Below are positions 35,119 to 43,359 of a stretch of DNA of 64,000 bases, in pieces. Every line of letters starts with the position of its first letter. Position 1 is the stretch's first letter. This DNA comes from an uncultured Christensenellaceae bacterium (GTDB taxonomy: Bacteria; Bacillota; Clostridia; Christensenellales; CAG-314). Position numbers and translations under genes: made by a program. The stretch is from NCBI GenBank assembly GCA_910586625.1, contig CAJUIZ010000001.1, positions 186,001 to 250,000 on the forward strand, written 5' to 3'. The notes beneath the pieces were generated by a model. The model saw only the letters and a program-made list of their open reading frames with translations, made no database searches and was not told the origin of the DNA.

Positions 35119-36047
35119 TGTCCGCCTTCTCTTTTCAACTCGGCAAGCTCGCGGGCGATACCGCACGCCAAGCGCACGTTGTTGTACACAAGCTGTATGT
35201 TGGCGGCAAGACTCTCGCCGCCCGTAAGCTTTTGAATTTTGTCCAACAAAAACGGGGTGATTTGCTTGCCGTGTACGCCCAACTCGTCCGCTTCATGTAA
35301 CGCTTTGTTTATATTTTCCTTTATGTAGTCCGCATCCAACGCATATGCGTCGGGAATGGGGTTAACTACCAACATACCGCCTTGAAGCCCCAGCTGCGCC
35401 GCGGCATAGTACGCCTGCGCGATTTCCTTGGCCGTATCCAAGCGGTAATCTACCTTGTAGCCGCTTTTTTGCGTATAGAACGCCGGCATATCGTCCGTTT
35501 TGTAGCCTATTACGGGAACTCCGCGCGTTTCCAAGCACTCCAACGTCAAGCCTATATCCAATATCGACTTGGCTCCCGCGCACACTACCGCAACATTGGT
35601 CTGCTGCAATTCGTCAAGGTCGGCGGAAATATCCATTGTAGTATCCGAATTACGGTGCGCGCCGCCGATTCCGCCCGTGGCAAACACGCTTATGCCGGCA
35701 AGCTTGCACGCGTACATAGTTCCCGCAACGGTGGTCGCGCCGTCCAAACCCTTTGCCGTAACAATCGGCAGATCCCTACGGGACACCTTGACAACCGACG
35801 TGCCTTTTTTGCCAAGAAGCTCTATTTCTTCCGACGAACAGCCGATAGTCAGCGTTCCGCCGATAACCGCGACGGTAGCGGGTACGCAGCCGTTTTCGCG
35901 GACTATACGCTCCACCGTCAACGCCGTTTGCACATTTTGCGGATAGGGCATTCCGTGGGAAATTATTGTCGACTCCAACGCTACTACGGGCTTGCCGCGC
36001 GTAAGCGCATCCGCCACTTCGGGAGATATTTTGTAAACCTGATTCAT
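35115..36047 (-). CDS. psuG: Pseudouridine-5'-phosphate glycosidase
   Basis: 310 residues. Signature blocks are V-A-L-E-S-T-I-I-S-H-G-M-P-Y-P-Q-N, A-T-T-V-A-G-T-M, F-A-T-G-G-I-G-G-A-H-R and L-V-V-N-P-I-P. The Mn-dependent enzyme splits pseudouridine 5'-phosphate into uracil and ribose 5-phosphate, a step in degrading pseudouridine from RNA. The usual partner kinase PsuK (PfkB family) is not next to it. TAAGGAG precedes the ATG and TATAAT-like elements lie at 36075-36080. Confidence 0.95.
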   Translation of the reverse strand: MNQVYKISPEVADALTRGKPVVALESTIISHGMPYPQNVQTALTVERIVRENGCVPATVAVIGGTLTIGCSSEEIELLGKKGTSVVKVSRRDLPIVTAKGLDGATTVAGTMYACKLAGISVFATGGIGGAHRNSDTTMDISADLDELQQTNVAVVCAGAKSILDIGLTLECLETRGVPVIGYKTDDMPAFYTQKSGYKVDYRLDTAKEIAQAYYAAAQLGLQGGMLVVNPIPDAYALDADYIKENINKALHEADELGVHGKQITPFLLDKIQKLTGGESLAANIQLVYNNVRLACGIARELAELKREGGQ

Positions 36048-36403
36048 TATTCTACTCCTTACAGCTGCCGCCTAATTATAAAGTATACGGCGAATTACTT
36101 GTTAATATTATCCGCCAAACGAACGAATTTGTCAACAAACGCGCGGGCGGGGACTACGTAAATTTTGCCGAGAATGCAGACAGCGGTTTCGATAATAAAA
36201 CAATATTAAAAAAGTGTATTTACTTTTGTTGCAAAAAGGTATATAATGTATATAATGCGAAATATGGTTATTTGTAAAAATACACTGTAAACAACTGCTC
36301 CGACGGCGGCGCATGAACGTGCAAAAACTTAGTATTGCCAATTGCCCGCCGAAAGTCATAGAATACTGTCGGAACAATTTTTATCGCAGCACGGAGGCGA
36401 AAA
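36048..36403. other. Divergent psuG/pyk control region
   Basis: About 355 bp. Two overlapping pyk promoters (36219-36256) leave an untranslated leader of roughly 150 nt. An in-frame short peptide from 36313 overlaps the pyk start but has no ribosome site. No riboswitch fold was recognised. Confidence 0.5.
36219..36256 (+). promoter_or_regulatory. Tandem promoters of pyk
   Basis: TTTACT (36219-36224), 17 bases, TATAAT (36242-36247). A second TATAAT (36251-36256) has TTGCAA 16 bases upstream. Confidence 0.6.
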
Positions 36404-37828
36404 ATGAGAAAAACAAAAATCATCTGCACTCTCGGTCCCGCAAGCGGAACATACGACCAATTGAAAAAAATGGCGCTTGCCGGAATGAACGTGGCGCGTA
36501 TCAACATGAGCCACGGCTTATACGAAGAACACCAAATAAAAATAGATAATATCAAAAAGGTTCGCAGAAGCCTTGGTATGCCTATACCCGTAATGATAGA
36601 TACCAAAGGTCCCGAAATCCGCATAGGAACATTCGAAAAAGGCAAAATCGAAGTTACGGAAGGTATGCCGTTCGAATTCGTCAATTACGATACCGTAGGC
36701 AACGAACAGCGCGTTTCCATAACTTACAAGGACCTGCACAAAGACATTCACGTCGGAGCAAATATTTTGCTTAACGACGGACTGCTTGTGTTCGAAGTAA
36801 AGGACGTGGGCAAGGACGGCACCATTAAGACCGAAGCGCAAAATTCGGGAACGCTGTCCGACCGCAAGGGATTGTTCGTCCCGAACGTCAAGCTCAATAT
36901 GCCGTTTCTTTCCGAACAGGACAAACGCGATCTTGACTTCGGCATTAAAAACGGCGCGGAAATGTACGCGGCAAGCTTTGTTCAAGACGGACAGAGCGTG
37001 CGCGACATACGCGACTACTTAACAAGCCACGGAGCGAAAGACGTATGTATCGTTTCCAAAATAGAAAGTCAAAGCGGCGTAGACAACATTGACGAAATAA
37101 TACGCGAAAGCGACGGCATAATGGTAGCCCGCGGCGACTTGGGGGTGGAGCTGCCCTACGAAAAACTACCCGCAATACAAAAAATGCTTATTACAAAAAG
37201 CCGTATGCAGGGCAAGTTCGTTATAACCGCCACCGAAATGTTAGAAAGTATGATAACCAAGCTGCGCCCCACCCGCGCGGAAATTGTGGACGTAGCAAAC
37301 GCCGTATACGACGGCTCCAGCTGCGTGATGCTCTCCGCCGAGAGCGCGGTAGGGATAAACCCGCCCAACACTATCGCCACAATGGCGCGCATAGCCGAAG
37401 AAGCGGAACGCAACATAGACTACAAACATATGTATACCGGCTCGCCATTTACGCTTATGAACAATACCGACGCGATATCTCACGCTACGGTTAATACTGC
37501 GTTCGATATAGACGCCAAGGCTATCGTGGTATATACCGCAAGCGGAGTATCCGCGCGTATGGTTTCCCGCTTCCGACCCGAAGCGCCCATTGTAGCAATG
37601 ACCAACAGCGACAGAGTATACCACCAGTTATCCCCGAGTTGGGGCGTTATACCAACAATATGCCAAACGTTTGACAACACAGACGATATGTTTATTAACG
37701 CAGAAGAAACGGTAAAACGCTTGGGACTGGCAAAGGAAGGCGACAATATAGTAATAACCGCGGGAGTACCTCTTGGCAAAAAAGCGGGCACCAACCTTAT
37801 AAAAGTCGGCAGATTGAGCGACAATTAG
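36404..37828 (+). CDS. pyk: Pyruvate kinase
   Basis: 474 residues behind GGAGG. K-I-I-C-T-L-G-P-A-S at the N-terminus, I-D-T-K-G-P-E-I-R, the catalytic loop I-M-V-A-R-G-D-L-G-V-E-L-P and M-L-E-S-M are all present. It converts PEP and ADP to pyruvate and ATP, the last step of glycolysis. Length is that of the short form, without the C-terminal PEP-utiliser-like domain of Bacillus pyruvate kinases. No pfkA is adjacent. A 58-residue gene follows at 27 bp. Confidence 0.97.
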   Translation: MRKTKIICTLGPASGTYDQLKKMALAGMNVARINMSHGLYEEHQIKIDNIKKVRRSLGMPIPVMIDTKGPEIRIGTFEKGKIEVTEGMPFEFVNYDTVGNEQRVSITYKDLHKDIHVGANILLNDGLLVFEVKDVGKDGTIKTEAQNSGTLSDRKGLFVPNVKLNMPFLSEQDKRDLDFGIKNGAEMYAASFVQDGQSVRDIRDYLTSHGAKDVCIVSKIESQSGVDNIDEIIRESDGIMVARGDLGVELPYEKLPAIQKMLITKSRMQGKFVITATEMLESMITKLRPTRAEIVDVANAVYDGSSCVMLSAESAVGINPPNTIATMARIAEEAERNIDYKHMYTGSPFTLMNNTDAISHATVNTAFDIDAKAIVVYTASGVSARMVSRFRPEAPIVAMTNSDRVYHQLSPSWGVIPTICQTFDNTDDMFINAEETVKRLGLAKEGDNIVITAGVPLGKKAGTNLIKVGRLSDN

Positions 37829-37855
37829 AGATAGCTGATTGAAAGGACTGCGATA

Positions 37856-38032
37856 ATGTTTGACAAGCTGATTAAAGAAATAGAAAACGTCGGAGACGAC
37901 ATTGCCGAAATGGGCAAAAATACCGTAAACCAAATTAAAACGAGCATAAACGATTGGAAACAAAAAGAGCGCGAAGCCCTTGCCAAGGAAATAGTCAAGG
38001 CGGAACGCGAAGAAAAAGAAAAACAGGAATAA
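37856..38032 (+). CDS. Small charged helical protein downstream of pyk
   Basis: 58 residues behind GAAAGGA, 27 bp after pyk and before a terminator, so it is probably part of the pyk transcript. The sequence (M-F-D-K-L-I-K-E-I-E-N-V-G-D-D-I-A-E-M-G) is strongly amphipathic and ends in a run of Lys and Glu (R-E-E-K-E-K-Q-E), suggesting one long helix or coiled coil. Codon use matches neighbouring genes. No family recognised. Confidence 0.65.
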   Translation: MFDKLIKEIENVGDDIAEMGKNTVNQIKTSINDWKQKEREALAKEIVKAEREEKEKQE

Positions 38033-38037
38033 AAACC

Positions 38038-38070
38038 CGCCGAGAATTATCTCTCGGCGAATTTTATTTT
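38038..38070 (+). terminator. Terminator of the pyk transcript
   Basis: CGCCGAGA (38038-38045) and TCTCGGCG (38052-38059), followed by AATTTTATTTT. Confidence 0.75.
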
Positions 38071-38200
38071 CGTAATAACTGTTTTTGCTACCGTTTTGTA
38101 TAAATGCTTGGTTAAGCGTCTACGCCTATTTTATTCCGTATCTTTACGCCTTTTATTCTGGGTATGAATACCCTGACAGTTCAAATCGAAAAAAAATTGC

Positions 38201-38232
38201 AATGGACCGCCATTTCGGCAGTCCATTTTTTG
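38201..38232. terminator. Bidirectional terminator
   Basis: AATGGACCGCC (38201-38211) and GGCAGTCCATT (38217-38227), with T-runs on the right (plus) and, read on the minus strand, AATTTTTTTT. It ends the DUF975 gene. Confidence 0.75.
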
Positions 38233-38314
38233 ACTGTTATAATAAATATCTATTAACATACACCGCGACGGTTTTGCAGTTTACCTGTTCGAATGCCGCA
38301 TACTTCGAATTTAA

Positions 38315-38917
38315 TTAAAACGTATTATCTTCCGCGACGAGTTCTTCCTTGGGATAAATGTCGTGACATTTCAACAATTCCGCATAGAATTCGGCAGAAG
38401 CCGCTTGCTCGTACGGCATCAGGAAAATCAAACCTATACCGAAGGTAAGCAATCCTGCGAGAAGTTCCCAACCGATAAAGGACAGCTGCAGCTTAAACAG
38501 TTTCCATTTGTAACCGTTCATAAGTTCGCGGCTCTTGGTAATAGCTTCTGTTCCGCTGAGATCGAAATCCACCATTACGTACTGCACCATAGAGTATGAA
38601 AACTGCTTAATAATGCCCGGAATAAATAAAAGCAGCGTCCAGAAAAACAAGAACAATTGTTGCAGCAAGCCGGTAACCAACGTGCTACCGTACAGGCTAA
38701 ATCCGTCGAACATCGTTTCGAACTTGGGCTTTAAGCCGCGCTGCTGGTCTATGTAGTACTTGCCCGTGCCGTAAGCAATCGAGCCGTAGGTAAAAATACC
38801 TGCCGCGCCGTTGATAATGTCTCCGAGAAAAGTAACGCCTAACGAACTTCCGTAGTTGCCGTCCGCAAGTCTGTTCCACGCGCGTTTGCGTAGTTCTTTG
38901 CAAGATACATCCATCAT
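38315..38917 (-). CDS. DUF975 family membrane protein
   Basis: 200 residues behind AGGGGGAAA. Several TM segments; K-E-L-R-K-R-A-W at the N-terminus and the block A-I-T-K-S-R-E-L-M-N-G-Y-K-W-K-L-F-K-L-Q with W-x-L-L-x3-T-F-G-I-G are the hallmarks of DUF975. Clostridial genomes often carry several copies. Function unknown. The start may be the second Met, one codon in. Confidence 0.85.
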   Translation of the reverse strand: MMDVSCKELRKRAWNRLADGNYGSSLGVTFLGDIINGAAGIFTYGSIAYGTGKYYIDQQRGLKPKFETMFDGFSLYGSTLVTGLLQQLFLFFWTLLLFIPGIIKQFSYSMVQYVMVDFDLSGTEAITKSRELMNGYKWKLFKLQLSFIGWELLAGLLTFGIGLIFLMPYEQAASAEFYAELLKCHDIYPKEELVAEDNTF

Positions 38918-38978
38918 TTTATTTCATTTCCCCCTATATTTTAAGCAAACTTAAGTTTGCAAAATAACACATTACGCA

Positions 38979-39608
38979 TTAACGCTTATTGGCGCGTCCG
39001 CGTTTAATAAAAAATCTCAATAAATACCACAGTATCACCAACAGCTGCAATGCCGCGCCCATAACGTAGATAAGCCACGAATTGGCAAGCGTAATTCCCG
39101 AAAGTCCGGAGAACACAACGTCTATCATTACGCATAGCGACCACACAAGAGCCGACACGGACAGCGCGCGCATCCACAGCCTGCCCCAAATACAGCAAAA
39201 CACCACGGCAACTATCATAGATGCGGGTAGCGCCACTATATAAGCGTATTCCGCAATGGGTAAATCGGGGCGTATAAGAAGCCCTATTACCATAACTATT
39301 GTAGCCACAAACCACACCAAACCGAAAGAAAGCAACCCGACAAGCCAATGCTTGGCGATGCGCGTTTTACCGCGAGTTTTTACCGCGGATTTGTCGGAAT
39401 GCACGATTAAAAAATCGTTTACCGTTACTCCGTAAATATCGGCAATTTGTTTAAGTACGGTAACGTCCGGCGTGCCGTCTCCGCGTTCCCATTTAGACAC
39501 CGCTTTATCGGAGTAATTGATTTTGTCGGCGATCTCCTGTTGCGTAAGACCCGCGTTTTTGCGGTAGACGACAAGATTGCGCGCGATAACGTCCTTCAAC
39601 TCTTCCAT
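38979..39608 (-). CDS. XRE regulator with C-terminal membrane domain
   Basis: 209 residues. The helix-turn-helix fills residues 1-65 (L-T-Q-Q-E-I-A-D-K-I-N-Y-S-D-K-A-V-S-K-W, then T-P-D-V-T-V-L-K-Q-I-A-D-I-Y-G-V). After a basic linker four hydrophobic segments follow (about 87-110, 118-142, 146-168, 172-197). Membrane-tethered XRE proteins of this layout are common in Clostridia and are presumed to sense envelope signals. DUF975 lies downstream, 61 bp away, and could be co-transcribed. Divergent from degV. Confidence 0.85.
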   Translation of the reverse strand: MEELKDVIARNLVVYRKNAGLTQQEIADKINYSDKAVSKWERGDGTPDVTVLKQIADIYGVTVNDFLIVHSDKSAVKTRGKTRIAKHWLVGLLSFGLVWFVATIVMVIGLLIRPDLPIAEYAYIVALPASMIVAVVFCCIWGRLWMRALSVSALVWSLCVMIDVVFSGLSGITLANSWLIYVMGAALQLLVILWYLLRFFIKRGRANKR

Positions 39609-39669
39609 AGGCTATATTTTACCATTATAATACGCATATTGCAAGTAAAATGCGTAATAATTCACCATT

Positions 39670-39744
39670 CTACTGTGAGTAGAGTGGGTTTTCGAAATTC
39701 TACAGCGGCTAAAAATACAGTAGACGCACGAGACGACACAGTAG
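39670..39744. promoter_or_regulatory. Repeated CTACTGT/ACAGTAG sites in the XRE-degV divergent region
   Basis: CTACTGT at 39670-39676 and ACAGTAG at 39717-39723 and 39738-39744, plus a partial TTCTACAG near 39698. They sit between the start of the membrane XRE gene and the TATAAT (39769-39774) of degV, where a regulator would bind. Confidence 0.45.
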
Positions 39745-39841
39745 GGGAATGTGGGCGCGGTTTTGGTGTATAATTATTCCAAGATACGGGGCGAACGCCG
39801 TTCGCGCCAAATAAACATTATTTATAAAGGAGATTGTTATC

Positions 39842-40714
39842 ATGTTTGTACTTACGTGCGAATCCACGGCGGACCTGCCGCTTAATCATCTTATTCAACG
39901 AAACATTGCCGCTATTCCGTACACCTATTGCGTGGACGGAGTGGAATACGTCGACGATATGGGCGAATTCGACGGGCGCAAACAATTTTACAGATTTTTA
40001 TCCGAAGGTAAAACGCCAACTACGTCGCAGATATGTATAGACCGCTATATGAATTTCTTCCGCGAGCAGTTGACAAAGGGAGACTTGCTGCACATAGCGT
40101 TCGATTCGGGGTTATCCAATTCCGTTTATAACGCGTATTATGCAGCGGAAGAGCTGAAAAAGGAGTTCCCAAAGCGTCGCATTGTTGTATTGGATTCCAC
40201 TTGCGGATGCTTGGGATACGGTATCTTCGTGGACACACTTGCGGATATGCGCGACAGCGGCAAATCTTTCGACCAAATTTACGACTGGGCGAAAGCTGCC
40301 AGAACAAAAGTTCACCACCAGTTCTTCTCCACCACATTGTCCTACTACAGACGAAGCGGACGCGTATCGGGTCCCGCCGCGCTTATCGGCAATATGTTAA
40401 AGCTGTGCCCGTTGCTAAGGCTTGACAAAACAGGTAAAATAATTGCTTATTCCAAGGTTATGAGCGTAAGCAAGGCTATTTCCAAAACCGTAGCGGAAAC
40501 GGAAGCTCACGCCGCAAACGGACGCAACTACGCGGGAAAAATGTGGGTGGCACATTCCGACTGCAAAACCACTGCCGACAACGTAATAAACCAACTTAGG
40601 GAAGTCTTCCCCAAAGCGGATATACGACTATTCGAAATAGGTCCGATTATCGGCTCGCATTGCGGGCAAGGTACGGTTGCAGTATACTTCATGGGCGACG
40701 AACGCGCAGTATAG
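39842..40714 (+). CDS. DegV family protein
   Basis: 290 residues behind AAAGGAG. The fatty-acid-binding DegV fold is indicated by T-C-E-S-T-A-D-L-P, P-T-T-S-Q, L-L-H-I-A-F-D-S-G-L-S-N-S-V, V-L-D-S-T, the K-V-H-H-Q-F-F-S-T-T-L region and G-P-I-I-G-S-H-C-G-Q-G-T-V-A-V-Y. Such proteins can act as FakB subunits that present fatty acids to the kinase FakA. No fakA is in the window. Monocistronic, with TATAAT at 39769-39774. Confidence 0.92.
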   Translation: MFVLTCESTADLPLNHLIQRNIAAIPYTYCVDGVEYVDDMGEFDGRKQFYRFLSEGKTPTTSQICIDRYMNFFREQLTKGDLLHIAFDSGLSNSVYNAYYAAEELKKEFPKRRIVVLDSTCGCLGYGIFVDTLADMRDSGKSFDQIYDWAKAARTKVHHQFFSTTLSYYRRSGRVSGPAALIGNMLKLCPLLRLDKTGKIIAYSKVMSVSKAISKTVAETEAHAANGRNYAGKMWVAHSDCKTTADNVINQLREVFPKADIRLFEIGPIIGSHCGQGTVAVYFMGDERAV

Positions 40715-40800
40715 AATCTCGCGGACAAACGGATTTTCGTATGTATTCGAGACATTTCGTTTGGTAATCAAAGCGATACGTACAGTCCTGTGAAAAAGGA

Positions 40801-40870
40801 TTCGGACGCTTGCGCCCCGAGATAATCAACTCGGGAAACGTCTTGCGGCGCGCTTGGTCGAAACGACATT
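40801..40870. repeat. Diverged dispersed repeat, TCGAAGTGACATAAT family
   Basis: TTCGGACGCTTGCG, a CCCGAG...CTCGGG hairpin, and CGCGCTTGGTCGAAACGACATT. It shares the right end and the variable-hairpin layout. Confidence 0.5.
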
Positions 40871-40889
40871 AAAATAATTGGATATACCG

Positions 40890-40926
40890 AAAAATGGTTT
40901 GAAGCGTATAGCTTCAAACCATTTTT
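40890..40926. terminator. Bidirectional terminator
   Basis: AAAAATGGTTTGAAGC (40890-40905) and GCTTCAAACCATTTTT (40911-40926), a perfect 16-bp stem with a five-base loop. Confidence 0.85.
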
Positions 40927-41011
40927 ACATAATTGCATTCTTAAACTAAGCGCGCAATGGACCGCTAATTTTAGACTATAATTTCGCAATCGATACGAGC
41001 TCGATTTAACG

Positions 41012-42493
41012 TTAATTGAAATATACTCTTTTGCAAGAATACACTGCGTCGGAAGTAACCTGCAGCCCCAGCTTGCGAAGAGTTTTCGCGTCGGCGTGCG
41101 AAGGAATAGCGGTTATGTGCATCTGACAGCCGCGAAGCTTGGACAGTTGCTCGAGAGCCAAGCCCGCCATGGGATTGACAGCGGCGGAAACGGTCAGGGC
41201 AATCAACGCTTCATCGCTGCGCAACTCGGATGTGATATCTCCCAAAATACCGGTTTTAAGCTTTTGTATCGGTTCGAGCGCGGACGGCGACATAATATTG
41301 ACATCCGGCAGATTTGCCAAAGCTTTGACGGCGTTTAATATCGCGGCGGACGCGCTGCTTAACAACGAGGAATTCCTGCCGCATATTATCCGCCCGTCGG
41401 GAAGCTCTATTGCAGAAGATATGCATCCTGTTTTGTCTCTATATTCTCTTGCGGCGACTGCGACGCGACGGTTTTCTTCCGTAAGATTCAGCTTGGACAT
41501 TACTATTTGCAATTTGTCTACCAAGCCGTGATTGCACTGCCCCTTACGCTCGGCAACCTTAGCAAATAAAAACCGACGCACGATTTCCTGCTTACACGCT
41601 TCTTCGCATACCTGCTCGTCGGAAATGCAGTATCCGACCATATTAACGCCCATATCCGTAGGCGACTTGTACGGTGACGCTCCGAGCACCTTGGTAAAAA
41701 TGGCGTTAAGCACGGGAAACACTTCCACGTCGCGGTTATAGTTGACTGCCGACTCTCCGTACGCTTGCATATGCCACGGGTCTATCATATTTATGTCGTT
41801 AAGATCGGCGGTCGCAGCTTCGTAAGCTATATTGACGGGATGGTTTAACGGAAGATTCCATATGGGAAAAGTCTCATACTTGGCATAGCCGCTCTTGATT
41901 CCGCGGATAGAGTCGTGATACATTTGCGACAAGCACGTCGCCATTTTGCCGCTTCCCGGTCCGGGAGCAGTTACCACCACTATTTTGCGGGTGGTTTCTA
42001 CGTACTCGTTTTTGCCGAAGCCTTCGTCGGACACAATGCGCGAAACGTCGGACGGATAGCCTTCGATACGGTAATGGCGATACACTTTTATCCCGTAGCT
42101 TTCCAATTTGCGTTGGAATTGCACCGCGGGGTTATTGTTTTCGTAAAACTGCGAAATAACGATGCTGCCAACGTACAGTCCGCGATTGGTAAGCAAGTCA
42201 TACAAACGCAATACGTCTTCGTCGTAGGTAATACCGAGATCGGAACGAAGCTTGTTTTGCGCAATATCTTTGGCGTTTATTACAATAACTACTTCCACCT
42301 GCTCCTTCATTGTAGACAGCATTACAATTTTGCTATCCGGCAAAAACCCGGGAAGCACTCGGGAAGCGTGATAATCGTCGAAAAGCTTTCCGCCGAATTC
42401 CAGGTACAGTTTTCCGCCGAATTCGTTGACGCGTTCGGAAATTTTCTGCGATTGTAATCTCAAATATTTGTCGTTGTCGAAGCCTATTCTCAT
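41012..42493 (-). CDS. DUF1846 domain-containing protein
   Basis: 493 residues. F-D-N-D-K-Y-L-R-L-Q at the start, L-E-F-G-G-K-L-F-D-D-Y-H-A-S-R-V-L-P-G-F, V-V-T-A-P-G-P-G-S-G-K-M-A-T-C-L-S-Q and the F-P-I-W-N-L-P-L-N-H-P-V-N block are characteristic of this Bacillota family. The G-P-G-S-G-K-M looks like a P-loop, so nucleotide binding is plausible. A role in purine or phosphate metabolism has been suggested for relatives but is not settled. It overlaps the phosphodiesterase gene by four bases. Confidence 0.9.
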   Translation of the reverse strand: MRIGFDNDKYLRLQSQKISERVNEFGGKLYLEFGGKLFDDYHASRVLPGFLPDSKIVMLSTMKEQVEVVIVINAKDIAQNKLRSDLGITYDEDVLRLYDLLTNRGLYVGSIVISQFYENNNPAVQFQRKLESYGIKVYRHYRIEGYPSDVSRIVSDEGFGKNEYVETTRKIVVVTAPGPGSGKMATCLSQMYHDSIRGIKSGYAKYETFPIWNLPLNHPVNIAYEAATADLNDINMIDPWHMQAYGESAVNYNRDVEVFPVLNAIFTKVLGASPYKSPTDMGVNMVGYCISDEQVCEEACKQEIVRRFLFAKVAERKGQCNHGLVDKLQIVMSKLNLTEENRRVAVAAREYRDKTGCISSAIELPDGRIICGRNSSLLSSASAAILNAVKALANLPDVNIMSPSALEPIQKLKTGILGDITSELRSDEALIALTVSAAVNPMAGLALEQLSKLRGCQMHITAIPSHADAKTLRKLGLQVTSDAVYSCKRVYFN

Positions 42494-43224
42494 TTTGTTT
42501 CTTCCTTGGGGGTTCGTCTTAGAAAATAAAAGTCGTAAAGCTGTTTACCCGCGGCTACGCCGTCCATTTGCCTGCGCGTACTTTCCATGTCGTACGGCAC
42601 GTTTACGCGAATATAGCTCCAAGCTTTGTCGTCATAATCTATAATTATTCCGCGCGCAAACGGTTGGGGATAACACCCCACGCTTCCCACGTCGACATAC
42701 AGCCTATCACCCGTAATATCGCACGGTTCATGCTTATGCCCGAAAAATACCGCGTCACATTTGCTGCTTGAAAACATTTCGTCGAACGCCTGCGCGGAAG
42801 GCTCGGTTGCAATAGACAAAAACGGATAGCCGTCTTCGGGATTATCTGCAAGAGCATAATGCGTAAACAGCAACGTATCGCGCCCGCACGCGCGAGTGAC
42901 GTACAGCGGAAAACGCTTTACCTTGTCTCTCAGCTCGTCGTCCATTGTGCCGAACACTTGAAGTTTGTGCTCCGCAGGCACGTGAGACAATTTTTGAGCC
43001 TTGTACTCGTTTAGAGCGAAATCCCTGTCGTGATTGCCCAAAATAAGCGTTACGTCGCCGCGCGACAGCAACAGTTCCAAACATTCGCGCGAACGCGGAC
43101 CTATATCCACCACGTCGCCCGTATGAATGATTTCGTCGCAGCCGTTGTCGTCAAAATATTTCAATATTGCCCGCAACGCAATTATATTTCCGTGAACGTC
43201 GCTTATAACGCCTATTTTCCCCAT
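42490..43224 (-). CDS. YfcE/MJ0936-type metallophosphoesterase
   Basis: 244 residues from the ATG behind AAAGGG; a GTG two codons earlier is too close to the ribosome site. Motifs of calcineurin-like phosphoesterases are complete: I-S-D-V-H-G-N, G-D-V-V-D-I-G, L-G-N-H-D, T-H-Y and F-G-H-K-H. Members hydrolyse phosphodiesters, with cyclic nucleotides and model substrates reported. The ATGA overlap with the DUF1846 gene suggests a joint function. Confidence 0.88.
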   Translation of the reverse strand: MGKIGVISDVHGNIIALRAILKYFDDNGCDEIIHTGDVVDIGPRSRECLELLLSRGDVTLILGNHDRDFALNEYKAQKLSHVPAEHKLQVFGTMDDELRDKVKRFPLYVTRACGRDTLLFTHYALADNPEDGYPFLSIATEPSAQAFDEMFSSSKCDAVFFGHKHEPCDITGDRLYVDVGSVGCYPQPFARGIIIDYDDKAWSYIRVNVPYDMESTRRQMDGVAAGKQLYDFYFLRRTPKEETK

Positions 43225-43359
43225 TGGCACCCTTTATATCAGACAGCGGCTTTACCGATTATCCGCCGTTAAACGGCATCGCGTCGTAGCTAATAATTGC
43301 CGTTTAATTAAATTCGTTAAAACGTTTTACAACCCAAATGAACGGTAACGGCAGCAAAA

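Larger units (their letters stand above)
40715..41011. other. Intergenic gap between degV and DUF1846
   Basis: About 297 bp. A diverged dispersed repeat (40801-40870) and a strong hairpin (40890-40926); nothing coding. Confidence 0.6.

Noticed and set aside
36313..36549. Leader peptide overlapping the pyk start
   Set aside because: No Shine-Dalgarno sequence before its ATG, and most of the frame is within pyk.
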